Positions 50,125-59,540 are shown, counted from the stretch's first letter. The stretch: 64,000 nucleotides of DNA from Pacificispira sp002696645 (GCF_048892425.1 NZ_JBLZHU010000007.1:226172-290171), one strand, 5' to 3'. Notes: generated from the letters alone by a model not told the origin. Numbers and translations are program-made.

Positions 50125-50931
50125 TTGGACAGTCTTAACGTCAGAAACGCTGACCGCAAGACTTCGTTTCGTGAAAGTGTGTTCTCTGTGCCGTCACAAG
50201 ACCTGAATCTACCACCGCTGTTTACTGGAATGGGTTTCGCCCCCGATGCAAACCTGCCGGGGGAGGCACTGTATCGCGCAACACGCAGGCGGATGGATCC
50301 CGGTACGGTGTGCTATTCACAACGCCCCGATCAGTTGGACGCCATTATCATGCTGGCACCGGAAACGGAATTATCGCACGCGATTCAGGTGATCTATCCC
50401 CTGATGCTAGCGGCCAATGATGCCCTGGGCGCGACCCTGCCGCCGGGCGTTGCGGTTCATATGGCGTGGCCTGACCGCTTATTTGTGAATGGCGCTCTGG
50501 CCGGGGGGCTGGCCTTATTCACCCAGCAAGAGGACCTTTCAACTGTTCCTGACTGGATCTTGGCGCGGATTTCCATTGATATCATGGGCAATCCTAAAAA
50601 CCCCTTTCCCGGTGAAACACTGGACCGCACATCGCTGTATGAAGAGGGGGCCGGGGAAGCCTCAGCCCCGGCTTTGCTGGAAAGCTTCTGTCGCTATTTT
50701 CTGAACTGGCTGGATCGCTGGCAGCGTGATGGCCTGGTCTCTATCAAGGATTTATGGCTGGAACGCGCCGCCGGGCGCGATAGTCAGGTCAGCTTCCCCA
50801 ATGATGGGACGCTGGTGCGCGGTCTGGTCACAGACCTGACGGACACGGGTGACTTGATCATCACCAGCGATGGAAAGCCTCAAACCCTGAAGCTCAGCGG
50901 CTTGCTTGCTGGCCCAAGCTGGGAGTTATAG
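50125..50931 (+). CDS. Biotin/lipoate A/B ligase-like protein (DUF4444)
   Basis: 268-residue protein of the biotin/lipoate ligase fold: LNLPPLFTGMGF at the start, the ARRRMDPGTVCYSQRPDQLDAIIMLAPE region, then LPPGVAVHMAWPDRLFVNGALAGG; the C-terminus (LVRGLVTDLTDTGDLII) resembles the DUF4444/BPL C-terminal SH3-like part. It may attach a cofactor or act as a chaperone; a free-standing biotin ligase is usually encoded elsewhere. The start is uncertain: TTG 50125, or an internal GTG at 50179 or 50188. Confidence 0.75.
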   Translation: MDSLNVRNADRKTSFRESVFSVPSQDLNLPPLFTGMGFAPDANLPGEALYRATRRRMDPGTVCYSQRPDQLDAIIMLAPETELSHAIQVIYPLMLAANDALGATLPPGVAVHMAWPDRLFVNGALAGGLALFTQQEDLSTVPDWILARISIDIMGNPKNPFPGETLDRTSLYEEGAGEASAPALLESFCRYFLNWLDRWQRDGLVSIKDLWLERAAGRDSQVSFPNDGTLVRGLVTDLTDTGDLIITSDGKPQTLKLSGLLAGPSWEL

Positions 50932-51960
50932 GTGATTATGGCCTCTCGACCCGATTTTTGGATATCCTCCGGTTATGGACTGACCCCCCCGAATGCCGAA
51001 GGGCATTTGCCGGTCACCGATGCGCTGATTTGCGCCTATCTGAGCCGCCCGGAATTAGCACCGGTCGCCGAGTCCTGCGCCATAGAGCGGGCGGTTCATG
51101 CCGACCTGATGGACAACCCACGTCAACATATTGAAACCGCGCGGCTGGATGCTTTCGAAGACCAGGATGCGCGTTACAATTTTGAGGTTTTTCTGAATTT
51201 CCGCGACCTTCTGGTTCAGGCCGGAACCCTGGAAGCCGCATATCGTAAACTGGTCCAGGGGCCGACCTTTCCCGTCCCCGCGCTGTTTATGGATCAATTG
51301 GCCCATGCCGTGATGCGTCACATTTTGAATGCCGAACAAAACCCGCTGCAAGCGCGCGCAGCAGAGCTGTTCTTTCGCACGCAAAAGGTAACCATTCAGG
51401 ATGGTCAGATCATGCTGGCCGATGAAGAAACCGTGGATCGTTATGCCACGACCGGCGGGTTTGGCGACCTGGGACGCCTGTTGGTGGAAAGCAAAACCGC
51501 GATGCCCCAGGTGGATCTGGATGTCCTGACCGAAGAAACGGCAGGCAGTTATTGGGCCCGATCTGATCGGTTTGATACGGTGCTGAACCTGACCTTCGCC
51601 CAGCCGGGTCTGGATGCCTTTTGTCGGGTGGCGGAGAAATGGATCGCCTATTTTCTGGACGTGGAATGCCGGATTCACCCCGTGCAATCCATTCGGGACG
51701 AGAAATGGGTCTGGCATACCGGGTTGGACACGGAATCCTCGGCGCTGCTGAATGATCTGTATCATGGGAAGGAGCCTCAAGAAGCCCGGCTTGCCCGTCT
51801 GTTGTCTCTGTTCCGTCTGGAGATCAAAAACCAGGATGCAGTGCTGGAGCGGGTCCAGGGTCGACCGATCTATCTGGGCCTGGCGATGGATGATACCAAC
51901 ACCCTGCGCATGAAGCCCCAGAACCTTCTGGTCAACCTGCCCTTGAATGAAGTCGGCTGA
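50932..51960 (+). CDS. DUF6352 family protein
   Basis: 342-residue predicted cytoplasmic protein opening SRPDFWISSGYGLTPPNAEGHLPVTDALICAYLSRPELAPV and containing FWANV-free helical segments such as RYNFEVFLNFRDLLVQAGTLEAAY. The DUF6352 assignment rests on my recollection of the family's place with DUF4444 and DUF6494 genes. Start GTG 50932 has GGGAG seven nt upstream and abuts the previous stop; ATG 50938 is an alternative. Function unknown; probably Mo/W-enzyme or formate-dehydrogenase related. Confidence 0.75.
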   Translation: MIMASRPDFWISSGYGLTPPNAEGHLPVTDALICAYLSRPELAPVAESCAIERAVHADLMDNPRQHIETARLDAFEDQDARYNFEVFLNFRDLLVQAGTLEAAYRKLVQGPTFPVPALFMDQLAHAVMRHILNAEQNPLQARAAELFFRTQKVTIQDGQIMLADEETVDRYATTGGFGDLGRLLVESKTAMPQVDLDVLTEETAGSYWARSDRFDTVLNLTFAQPGLDAFCRVAEKWIAYFLDVECRIHPVQSIRDEKWVWHTGLDTESSALLNDLYHGKEPQEARLARLLSLFRLEIKNQDAVLERVQGRPIYLGLAMDDTNTLRMKPQNLLVNLPLNEVG

Positions 51961-51977
51961 AACAGGAGTAATCTGCC

Positions 51978-52178
51978 ATGAATGAAGATGCCTTTAACAT
52001 GTCCGTCCGCAAGTTCCTGAAAACGGTGGGGGTCACCTCCCAACGGGAAATAGAGGCTGCGGTGCGCCAGGCCTCAGAAAAAGGGGGACTGGACTCACCG
52101 CTTAAAGCAAAAATGGTCCTGACGGTAGACGGGGTGGACCTGACTGTGGAAATTAATGGTACCATTGATGTCGCTTAA
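51978..52178 (+). CDS. DUF6494 family small protein
   Basis: 66-residue protein MNEDAFNMSVRKFLKTVGVT... with a helical N-terminus and a VDGVDLTVEINGTI end. It follows DUF6352 by 17 nt with AGGAG upstream of its ATG. This pair is repeatedly found together in alphaproteobacteria as I recall; no biochemical role is known. Confidence 0.75.
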   Translation: MNEDAFNMSVRKFLKTVGVTSQREIEAAVRQASEKGGLDSPLKAKMVLTVDGVDLTVEINGTIDVA

Positions 52179-52201
52179 TCCCATGCAGTAAGGATCCAAT
52201 C

Positions 52202-52453
52202 ATGCTGGGTCGTGTGATTGCAGTTCTGGTCATGATTGCTAGCGCCGGTGTGATCGCCTGGCACCACCGCGACGACCTGATGCCCGCCCCCATTGCCCCC
52301 ATTGATCCAGCAGAGGCCGCCTATCAGGCCTGTGTCACCGAACGCGATGCCGGGATCGATAAGATGCAGGCAGATGGCACCATCACTGCCCAGCAGGCCA
52401 CCCTGTTCAAATCCCGCGCCGATGCCTTGTGCCGCAGTCAGGCCGGGGGGTGA
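52202..52453 (+). CDS. Small exported or membrane-anchored hypothetical protein
   Basis: 83-residue protein with an N-terminal hydrophobic anchor (RVIAVLVMIASAGVIAW) then a short helical tail with cysteines CVTERDAG and CRSQAGG. AAGGATC precedes the ATG by a suitable distance. It continues the 49-52 kb cluster, 23 nt after DUF6494. Confidence 0.6.
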   Translation: MLGRVIAVLVMIASAGVIAWHHRDDLMPAPIAPIDPAEAAYQACVTERDAGIDKMQADGTITAQQATLFKSRADALCRSQAGG

Positions 52454-52564
52454 TCCCATTGTAGGGGGTCAGGCCTGTTTGGCTGCCTGCAAACAATTCT
52501 ATCGCTATAAATATTCGTCAGATGCCCTATATCTAGTTCATTGCATTTATAAAGAAGAAAAAAC

Positions 52565-54400
52565 GTGTTTGACGGCATCAACATTGCAATCCTTATCGGG
52601 TCTGGGCTGGTCGCCATCAGTGCGCTGACCAGCCTGATCTCTCAGCGTGTTGGCGCGCCCCTATTGCTGGTGTTTCTGGGTATCGGCCTTTTGGCCGGCG
52701 AAGACGGCCTGTTGGGGATTGATTTTGACAGCGGGGCCACGGCCTATTTCATCGGCTCCCTGGCATTGGCGATCATCCTGTTCGACAGTGGTTTTGAAAC
52801 CCCTTTGAAAAGTTACCGCACGGCCGGCGCACCGGCCCTGGTTCTGGCCACATTGGGCGTCATCCTGACGACCGGTCTGGTCGGTGTGGCGGCTTACTTT
52901 CTACTGGATCTTGATTGGCAGGAAGGGATGCTGATCGGTGCGATCGTTGCTTCTACCGATGCGGCGGCGGTGTTCTTTTTGCTGCGCACGGGGCGCATTA
53001 CGCTGCGCAATCGTGTGCGCACAACGCTGGAAATCGAATCCGGTGCCAACGACCCGATGGCAATCTTTTTGGTCGCCAGCCTGGTCAGTCTGATTGCCGC
53101 AAGCGAAGGGTTGCCGCTGGATACATTGGGATGGGAATTGCTGAACCGGTTCGCACAACAAATTGGGATCGGTTTCCTGGCCGGGCTGGTCGGTGGGTTC
53201 GCCATCGCCTGGATGCTGAACTGGATGCGCAGTTTAGAGGCCGGGCTGTATCCCATCCTGGCCCTGGCCGCCGCCCTGATGCTTTTTGCCGGAACCGGAT
53301 TGATTGGCGGCAGCGGGTTTCTGGCGGCCTATCTGGCCGGCGTCGTCGCCCGCGCCCGCGGGGTTCGTTATGCCGCCCGGTTGCGGCGCTTTCAGGTGGG
53401 CATGACATGGCTGGCCCAGATTGGCATGTTCCTGGCGCTGGGTTTGTTGGCGACCCCTTCACAATTTGCCGCTGTTGCCCTGCCCGCGATCATTTTGGCG
53501 CTGTTCCTGATCTTCATCGCCCGGCCCGTTGCCACCTATCTTTGCCTCAAGCCCTTTCGGTTCTCAAACCGCGAAATCGGTTTTGTCGGCTGGGTGGGGC
53601 TGCGCGGCGCGGTCTCTATCCTGTTGGCAGTCATGCCCACTTTGGGTGGGGTTCCCAATGGGGATTTATACTTCAACATCGTTTTCATCATGGTTCTGTC
53701 GTCCCTGTTGATTCAGGGTTGGACGATCCCGCTGACCGCCCGAAAACTGAAGGTGCTGGCCCCGGACGAGCCGGGTATTGTTGAGCGTGTGGAACTGGAA
53801 CTGCCCGGCAATGCTGCGATGGAGCTTATTTCCTATCGCATTCATCCAGACAGCACCGTCGCCCGGGGCGATCGCGTACCGCGCTGGGCAAGGCCGGTGC
53901 TGATCCTGCGCGATGGTCAGGCCCTGACCGTGCATAAGGCAGGGCCTTTGAAGGCGAATGACCATGTTTATCTATTCGCCGCCCCCCGCCTGATCTCCTT
54001 GCTGGATAACATCTATGCGGCACCCGCCGGGTCCGATGACACCGCCATTCTAGGCGACTTCACCCTATCGGCGGAGGCGACACTGGCGGATGTATCAGAA
54101 CAATATGGCGCGACCGTTCCTGCCGCAAATGCCCAACTGTCCCTGGCGGACTTCATGACCCAGGAATTCCATGGCCAGCCCGCCCAAGGCGACCGCGCCC
54201 GCCTGGGCAGCGTCGAACTGGTGGTACGGACCATTGATGAGGATGGAAAAATCACAGAAATTGGCCTGGTCCTGGAACCCAAACAGACCCCCACCCTGCG
54301 CAGCCATGTTCAGTTGATGCGCCAACGCACCCAACTGCGCCTCAGCGACTTTTCCCGCAGGCGCGGACTCATCCGGGACAACAAGCCCGGCACAGACTAA
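52565..54400 (+). CDS. Potassium/proton antiporter, CPA1 family (CvrA/NhaP2-like)
   Basis: 611-residue membrane protein. About twelve helices span residues 1-395, with IGAIVASTDAAAVFFLL (Asp in the ion site) and LEIESGANDPMAIFLV characteristic of CPA1. The tail (~405-611) has a TrkA-C-like segment and a CorC/HlyC-associated domain. Such proteins exchange K+ or Na+ for protons and aid osmotic and pH balance. Start GTG 52565 follows AAAGAAGAAAAAAC, a weak purine-rich site. Separated from the previous cluster by 111 nt. Confidence 0.93.
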   Translation: MFDGINIAILIGSGLVAISALTSLISQRVGAPLLLVFLGIGLLAGEDGLLGIDFDSGATAYFIGSLALAIILFDSGFETPLKSYRTAGAPALVLATLGVILTTGLVGVAAYFLLDLDWQEGMLIGAIVASTDAAAVFFLLRTGRITLRNRVRTTLEIESGANDPMAIFLVASLVSLIAASEGLPLDTLGWELLNRFAQQIGIGFLAGLVGGFAIAWMLNWMRSLEAGLYPILALAAALMLFAGTGLIGGSGFLAAYLAGVVARARGVRYAARLRRFQVGMTWLAQIGMFLALGLLATPSQFAAVALPAIILALFLIFIARPVATYLCLKPFRFSNREIGFVGWVGLRGAVSILLAVMPTLGGVPNGDLYFNIVFIMVLSSLLIQGWTIPLTARKLKVLAPDEPGIVERVELELPGNAAMELISYRIHPDSTVARGDRVPRWARPVLILRDGQALTVHKAGPLKANDHVYLFAAPRLISLLDNIYAAPAGSDDTAILGDFTLSAEATLADVSEQYGATVPAANAQLSLADFMTQEFHGQPAQGDRARLGSVELVVRTIDEDGKITEIGLVLEPKQTPTLRSHVQLMRQRTQLRLSDFSRRRGLIRDNKPGTD

Positions 54401-54408
54401 ATCCTAAC

Positions 54409-54431
54409 ACTGCAAACCAAAACCTTGCAGT
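54409..54431 (+). other. Weak hairpin after the antiporter gene
   Basis: ACTGCAA/TTGCAGT 7-bp stem with a 9-nt loop, nine nt after the stop and without a T tract. It may be a 3'-end stabiliser; too weak to call a terminator. Confidence 0.3.
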
Positions 54432-54541
54432 TACCGTGTTGCGTAAAACGGATGCCGGAAAAAGGTCAATGATTCTAGCAACATTGAATGCTAACAAGAT
54501 GAGGAGAGAGTTAAAAACAGAAAACTAGTGAAAATTGTAAA

Positions 54542-54964
54542 ATGACAACGTCCAACAAAATAATCAGAACACCTCAAGTCTACTCACCACTTAACTTTGG
54601 CCCAATGCCAGTGAATTTAATTTTTGAATGCCAGGGTATAGAGTTGGAAGAAGGAGATGTTATCCTTTCATCAAATGCTCAAATTCACGCGGCACGTCGT
54701 CATCCTGAAGATTTTTCCCGCTGTCTGCCCTATTTACAGCGCGTTATCTCAACACCCGATTATATTGGAGATGATTTTAAAAATGAGAATAAGATTGAGT
54801 TGATTTCGCTGATTCCTGAACTTGGGAATGGCCTCTTGATTGCACTTTCAATTCAAAGAGATTCATCAGGAAACTATCATATCGCTTCATTCTATCCTGT
54901 TTCCTTTGCTAAAATCACCAATCGATGTGGAAAGGGATACCTTAAAAGCGTGCCCAAAAAGTAA
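54542..54964 (+). CDS. Orphan PBECR/BECR-like predicted nuclease domain protein
   Basis: 140-residue protein. The stretch IHAARRHPEDFSRCLPYLQRVISTPDYIG followed by IELISLIPELGNGLLIALSIQRDSSGNYHIASFYPVSFAKI strongly resembles the phage Barnase-EndoU-ColicinE5/D-RelE (PBECR) pattern, with His, then a catalytic-type Ser/Tyr-rich last strand. No signal peptide. AT-rich, like the toxin-like gene at 1678-2103, and with no partner gene, which points to recent acquisition. Ribosome site is not convincing (AAAACTAGTGAAAATTGTAAA precedes the ATG). Confidence 0.65.
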   Translation: MTTSNKIIRTPQVYSPLNFGPMPVNLIFECQGIELEEGDVILSSNAQIHAARRHPEDFSRCLPYLQRVISTPDYIGDDFKNENKIELISLIPELGNGLLIALSIQRDSSGNYHIASFYPVSFAKITNRCGKGYLKSVPKK

Positions 54965-55155
54965 AGCTCCCACATTTCTGTGAGAGCCTTACCAATTCAA
55001 TCAGATTTAGCCAGGTTGCCCACCCCTGGATCTCTTCACCTTTCGGCTACTATACCCGTTCCCGGGTGCGTGAGGAGGCCGTTCTCACCTCTAAATCTTA
55101 TGATGTTAATATAGGCACTAATAGCGACGCTGTCTATATGGTCCTTTTTGCAACC

Positions 55156-57318
55156 CTACTCAGCTGCCTGTGCTGCCACCGCCTCTTCGATCAGGCCCAG
55201 AATTTCGCCCGCAGCCGCCGGGATATTTGTTCCCGGGCCGTAAATTGCTGAGACGCCTGCTTCCAGCAGGAAGTCATAATCCTGAGGCGGAATGACGCCG
55301 CCACAGACGATCAGGATATCATTGGCGCCCTTGTCCTTCAGGGCCTTGATCATCTGGGGCACCAGTGTTTTGTGACCCGCTGCCTGAGAAGAAACACCAA
55401 TTACATGAACATCCGCCTCAATCGCCTGGTTGGCGGCCTCTTCCGGGGTTTGGAACAGTGGCCCGATATCCACGTCAAAGCCGATATCGGCAAAGGCGGT
55501 GGCGATGACCTTGGCGCCACGATCATGCCCATCCTGGCCCATTTTCACCACCAGCATGCGTGGGCGGCGGCCCTGGCGTTCGACAAATCCGGCAATATCC
55601 TCTTGTATCTTCATAAAGCCCGCATCCCCGTCATAGGCGGAGCCATAGACCCCGGTAATGGAGCGAATGACGGCCCGGTGCCGGGTGAACGCCTTTTCCA
55701 TCGCATCAGAAATCTCGCCCACTGTAGCCCGCGCCCGCGTGGCCTTAACGGCCAGGTCCAGCAAATTGCCAGAACCATCCTGCGCCGCAGCGGTCAGGGC
55801 GTCCAGGGCCGCATCACACGCCGCCTGATCCCGGCTGGCGCGGATTTTCTTTAACCGCGCAACCTGTTTCTCGCGCACCTGATCATTGTCGATATCCAGA
55901 ATATCGATGCGGTCCTTATCGCCGGATTTGTATTTATTGACACCAACAATGGTTTCCTCGCCCCGATCAATTCGGGCCTGGCGGGCTGCCGCGCTTTCTT
56001 CGATCTTCATCTTTGGCCAACCGGTATCGACCGCCTTGGTCATACCACCCATGGCTTCGACTTCATCGATCAGCTTGCGGGCTTCCTCAATCATCGCACC
56101 GGTCAGGCTTTCCACGTAATAAGAGCCTGCCATCGGGTCGACGGTGCGGGTGATCTGGGTTTCCTCCTGCAGGATCAATTGCGTATTGCGGGCAATCCGG
56201 GCAGAGAAATCCGTGGGCAGGCCAATTGCCTCGTCAAAAGCATTGGTATGCAGCGATTGCGTGCCGCCCAGCGTGGCTGCCATCGCCTCAACCGCCGTGC
56301 GCACGACATTGTTATAGGGGTCCTGTTCCGTCAGCGACCAGCCGGATGTCTGGCAATGGGTGCGCAACATCAACGATTTTGGATTCTTCGGCTGGAAGTG
56401 CTTTTTCATCAGATCGGCCCACAGGAACCGCGCCGCGCGCAGCTTCGCGACCTCCATGAAGAAATTCATACCGATACAGAAAAAGAAACTCAAACGCGGC
56501 GCAAAGGCATCCACATCCAATCCCTTGGCAGCCGCCACACGCACATATTCCAGCCCGTCAGCCAGCGTAAACGCCAGTTCCTGAGTGAGCGTCGATCCCG
56601 CCTCCTGCATGTGATAGCCAGAAATCGAGATTGAGTTGAAACGCGGCATGTTCTGGGCGGTATATTCAATAATATCCGCCACGATCCGCATCGATGGATT
56701 GGGGGGATAGATATAGGTGTTGCGGACCATGAATTCCTTCAACACATCATTCTGGATCGTCCCGGACAGCTTTTCCGGGGATACGCCCTGTTCCTCCGCC
56801 GCGACGATATAGCCTGCCAGAACCGGCAGCACCGCCCCATTCATGGTCATGGAAACCGACATCTGATCCAGGGGAATCTGGTCGAACAGGATCTTCATAT
56901 CCTCAACGCTGTCAATCGCAACACCCGCCTTGCCCACATCGCCCACGACACGAGGATGATCACTGTCATAGCCACGATGGGTCGCCAGATCGAAGGCAAC
57001 AGACAACCCCTTCTGCCCACCCGCCAGATTGCGGCGATAGAATGCATTTGATTCTTCGGCGGTAGAGAAACCGGCATATTGGCGCACGGTCCAGGGCTGA
57101 CCAACATACATCGATGCCTTGGGGCCGCGGGTGAAGGGCGCGAAACCCGGCATCGTGTCGATATGCTCAAGCCCGGCCAGATCCTCAGCGGTGTACAGCG
57201 GCTTTACCGATATTCCTTCCGGGGAGTCCCAGGTCAAATCGGCTTCGCCCTTCCCCTTGGATTCCTTTTCCAACAGGGCGCGCCATTCCGCCAAAGTCTT
57301 CTTCTCAAAATCCGCCAT
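55156..57318 (-). CDS. scpA: Methylmalonyl-CoA mutase
   Basis: 720-residue B12-dependent mutase converting methylmalonyl-CoA to succinyl-CoA. Catalytic-domain motifs: TMPGFAPFTRGPKASMYVGQPWTVRQYAGFSTAEESNAFYR, GLSVAFDLATHRGYDSDHPRV, RTHCQTSGWSLTEQDPYNN. The C-terminal cobalamin domain has VVKMGQDGHDRGAKVIATA, the base-off His in DGHDRG near residue 597, and a GGVIPPQDYDFL strand. Start ATG 57318 with AGGAGC upstream. It fits propionyl-CoA arising from acuI and odd-chain or branched substrates. Confidence 0.97.
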   Translation of the reverse strand: MADFEKKTLAEWRALLEKESKGKGEADLTWDSPEGISVKPLYTAEDLAGLEHIDTMPGFAPFTRGPKASMYVGQPWTVRQYAGFSTAEESNAFYRRNLAGGQKGLSVAFDLATHRGYDSDHPRVVGDVGKAGVAIDSVEDMKILFDQIPLDQMSVSMTMNGAVLPVLAGYIVAAEEQGVSPEKLSGTIQNDVLKEFMVRNTYIYPPNPSMRIVADIIEYTAQNMPRFNSISISGYHMQEAGSTLTQELAFTLADGLEYVRVAAAKGLDVDAFAPRLSFFFCIGMNFFMEVAKLRAARFLWADLMKKHFQPKNPKSLMLRTHCQTSGWSLTEQDPYNNVVRTAVEAMAATLGGTQSLHTNAFDEAIGLPTDFSARIARNTQLILQEETQITRTVDPMAGSYYVESLTGAMIEEARKLIDEVEAMGGMTKAVDTGWPKMKIEESAAARQARIDRGEETIVGVNKYKSGDKDRIDILDIDNDQVREKQVARLKKIRASRDQAACDAALDALTAAAQDGSGNLLDLAVKATRARATVGEISDAMEKAFTRHRAVIRSITGVYGSAYDGDAGFMKIQEDIAGFVERQGRRPRMLVVKMGQDGHDRGAKVIATAFADIGFDVDIGPLFQTPEEAANQAIEADVHVIGVSSQAAGHKTLVPQMIKALKDKGANDILIVCGGVIPPQDYDFLLEAGVSAIYGPGTNIPAAAGEILGLIEEAVAAQAAE

Positions 57319-57468
57319 TCCGCATTGCTCCTTATGTTTCCCCTAGTATATCGCCCCTAAACCCGGTTCGTCCAATGCTTCAATTGTTGCGTTTGCATGG
57401 CAGCACGGTTGCCCATTGGCGACGAAGCCGATAAAGACGCGGCATTATCGCAGTATGGAGTGGTGAAA

Positions 57469-58227
57469 ATGGCGGGCTTCTCGCTGGGTATCTTGGGTTA
57501 TGGGCATTTCGGCTCGTTCCTGCACAAATTGGCAGAGCGTTTTCTGCCAGATGTATCCGTGCGCCTGTATCGTCGTCGCGCCACACCGGGAGACGGCCTG
57601 TTCACAACGCTGGAAGACGCTTTGAACTGTGATGCCTTGCTGTTGTGCATGCCAATCAGTGCCTATGCCGATACGCTGCTCTCGATCCGCGACCGATTGC
57701 GCCCGGATACCATCCTGATCGATGTCGCAACCGTCAAAGGCTATACGGGCCAGCTGATCCGCGATCTGGTGCCCAATCAGCCCTATATTTGCACCCACCC
57801 GATGTTCGGGCCCGAAAGCTATGCGAAGAAGGCGGGAAATGTCTCTGGTTTCCGCATCGTCATCACGGAATCGAATCTAAGCCCTGAACTGGACCAGCCC
57901 TTCCGGGATCGGTTGCGCCAGGAAGGCTTTGTCGTGGTGGAAAAAACTGCCGACACCCATGACCGGGAATTGGCAGAAACGCTGTTCCTGACCCATTACA
58001 TCGGTCAGATCATCTCCCATAGCGGATTTGAGCGCACAGAGATCGACACGGTGTCCTTCGGCTTCCTGATGGATGCGGTCGACAGCGTGCGCCATGATAT
58101 GCAGTTGTTTGAAGAAGTCTGCCGCTTTAACCCCTATTGCCAGGATGTCGTCCGCCGGTTCGATATCAGCGAACAATCCATCCGACAAAGGCTGTTGAAC
58201 CTGGATCCAATTCCACAGATTTCCTAA
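57469..58227 (+). CDS. Prephenate/arogenate dehydrogenase-like
   Basis: 252-residue TyrA-family dehydrogenase. NAD-binding loop SLGILGYGHFGSFLHKLAERF; ILIDVATVKGYTGQLI and CTHPMFGPESYAKKAG keep the family's active-site area. It lacks an ACT or chorismate-mutase domain, so it is a monofunctional TyrA or related. Start ATG 57469 with GGAG upstream, which excludes the longer reading from 57397. The 3' end overlaps the convergent anti-sigma gene by 4 nt. Confidence 0.88.
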   Translation: MAGFSLGILGYGHFGSFLHKLAERFLPDVSVRLYRRRATPGDGLFTTLEDALNCDALLLCMPISAYADTLLSIRDRLRPDTILIDVATVKGYTGQLIRDLVPNQPYICTHPMFGPESYAKKAGNVSGFRIVITESNLSPELDQPFRDRLRQEGFVVVEKTADTHDRELAETLFLTHYIGQIISHSGFERTEIDTVSFGFLMDAVDSVRHDMQLFEEVCRFNPYCQDVVRRFDISEQSIRQRLLNLDPIPQIS

Positions 58228-58937
58228 TTTTCAACAGTGATCGGGGCGGTCGTATCGCCGGTTATTGGAGTGACCGCGGGACTGACACCATAGCCATCAG
58301 GCAAGGCCAGTTCCGCTGACGTGCCAGCCGTCTGCTGGGTCGGCATGCCTGCTTTTTCAACATTGCCATTGGCGTTTGGATAATGGGTCGACGTTTCCTG
58401 TAGGGTTGATTGTGGCAGGCCGCCAACTATCGATGCCTCTGTCCCGGTTGTCCCCCCTGAGGCGACGGGACTTGTCCCATTGCTACCGGGCGAGACCATA
58501 TCCGCCACATGCCATCCGATAAAAACGGAAAAGGCACAGATCACAAGGCAGGCGGCAATCGCCTGTTTATGGGGAATGATCAACATACCGCGTGTGCCAA
58601 TGGGTCCATTCTTTTCGTCCTGACGGCGATATACTTCCTGATCGGACTCAAGGGCGCGAAGTAGTCGCGGGGGAATTTCCTCTGTGAGGACCGGATCAAA
58701 ACACGCATGAAGATACCCGTCGACCCGACGATGTGCCGCGATCGTTTCCAGTTCTGCCACATTCGCACGGGTCTCATCACGATGGGGATGGCTGACCTTC
58801 GAACGGGCCGTCCCGCCTATTCGGGGGCCATCCACGGCATTGATCACCCGTATCTCACGCGATTTCAGAATCGCGTCTTCCCCTTCGGAAGTTCCGATCC
58901 ACCTGAATGCGAATACAGTTTTGAGAATATTCCTCAT
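58224..58937 (-). CDS. Anti-sigma factor-like membrane protein
   Basis: 237-residue protein with a cytoplasmic N-terminal part, one transmembrane segment (AIAACLVICAFSVFIGWHVADM, ~125-146) and a low-complexity, Thr/Gly-rich periplasmic tail. AHRRVDGYLHACFDP (around 68-82) resembles the start of zinc-anti-sigma domains but lacks the full HxxxCxxC motif. ATG 58935-58937 overlaps the sigma gene's TGA (ATGA), so they are translationally coupled, the classical sigma/anti-sigma layout. Confidence 0.8.
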   Translation of the reverse strand: MRNILKTVFAFRWIGTSEGEDAILKSREIRVINAVDGPRIGGTARSKVSHPHRDETRANVAELETIAAHRRVDGYLHACFDPVLTEEIPPRLLRALESDQEVYRRQDEKNGPIGTRGMLIIPHKQAIAACLVICAFSVFIGWHVADMVSPGSNGTSPVASGGTTGTEASIVGGLPQSTLQETSTHYPNANGNVEKAGMPTQQTAGTSAELALPDGYGVSPAVTPITGDTTAPITVEN

Positions 58938-59506
58938 TTGACCTGCCTCAAATAGGGGGCGTCTGTCGCTGTTTCGGATTCCTGATCCATATCTGCGTCG
59001 TCTGGACACACGGTTCGCAATGACTCCCGGGCGCGAAACAGCCGCGAGCGTACCGTGCCAATCGGCGCATTCACAATCTTCGCCACCTCGTCATAACTCA
59101 TCCCCTCCAATATCACCAGAGAGAGCACAGAACGCTGTTGCACGGGCAATTCCTCAACCGCTGCCATAACCCGCGATAACGTCAGATGGTGGATTTGCGC
59201 CGGATCATCGGCAAAATCCGCACGTGACTCTGACATCGCATCCAAATCTTGGGCGACACCGACCTCTGCCGGGCGCGCGCGATGTTTGCAGTGATCCAGA
59301 AAAACGCGATATTCAATGCCAAATAACCAGCTTCGGATCGACCCGTCGCGCCGCCATTTTGACCATTTCCGCAATCCGCGCTCTACCGTATCCTGCACCA
59401 CATCATCCGCCATTTCGGGATGCCCTGTCAGAACCCGCGCGAAACGGCGCAAATGAGGCAATTCCGCTGCGATCCTGGACGTGACCTCAAACTTTTCCTT
59501 CGACAT
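58934..59506 (-). CDS. ECF-type RNA polymerase sigma factor
   Basis: 190-residue ECF sigma factor. Region 2 (LPHLRRFARVLTGHPEMADDVVQDTVERGLRKWSKWRRDGSIRSWLFGI) and region 4 (LPVQQRSVLSLVILEGMSYDEVAKIVNAPIGTVRSRLFRARESL) are complete. Start ATG 59504-59506 with GGGAG upstream. Co-expressed with an anti-sigma-like protein; a GGAAC-N16-CGTC promoter upstream indicates self-activation. Signal unknown. Confidence 0.92.
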   Translation of the reverse strand: MSKEKFEVTSRIAAELPHLRRFARVLTGHPEMADDVVQDTVERGLRKWSKWRRDGSIRSWLFGIEYRVFLDHCKHRARPAEVGVAQDLDAMSESRADFADDPAQIHHLTLSRVMAAVEELPVQQRSVLSLVILEGMSYDEVAKIVNAPIGTVRSRLFRARESLRTVCPDDADMDQESETATDAPYLRQVK

Positions 59507-59540
59507 ACGAAACAGGCTCCCTTGCGTATCGTAATATAGG

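Noticed and set aside
54965..55155. Possible tRNA or small RNA in the spacer after the 54.5-kb toxin-like gene
   Set aside because: Several stems (GCTCCCACA...TGTGAGAGC) can be drawn but no cloverleaf, CCA end or promoter was found; nothing firm is seen in this 191-nt stretch.
57319..57468. Cobalamin riboswitch upstream of the B12-dependent mutase
   Set aside because: The spacer is too short and lacks the B12 box and structure.
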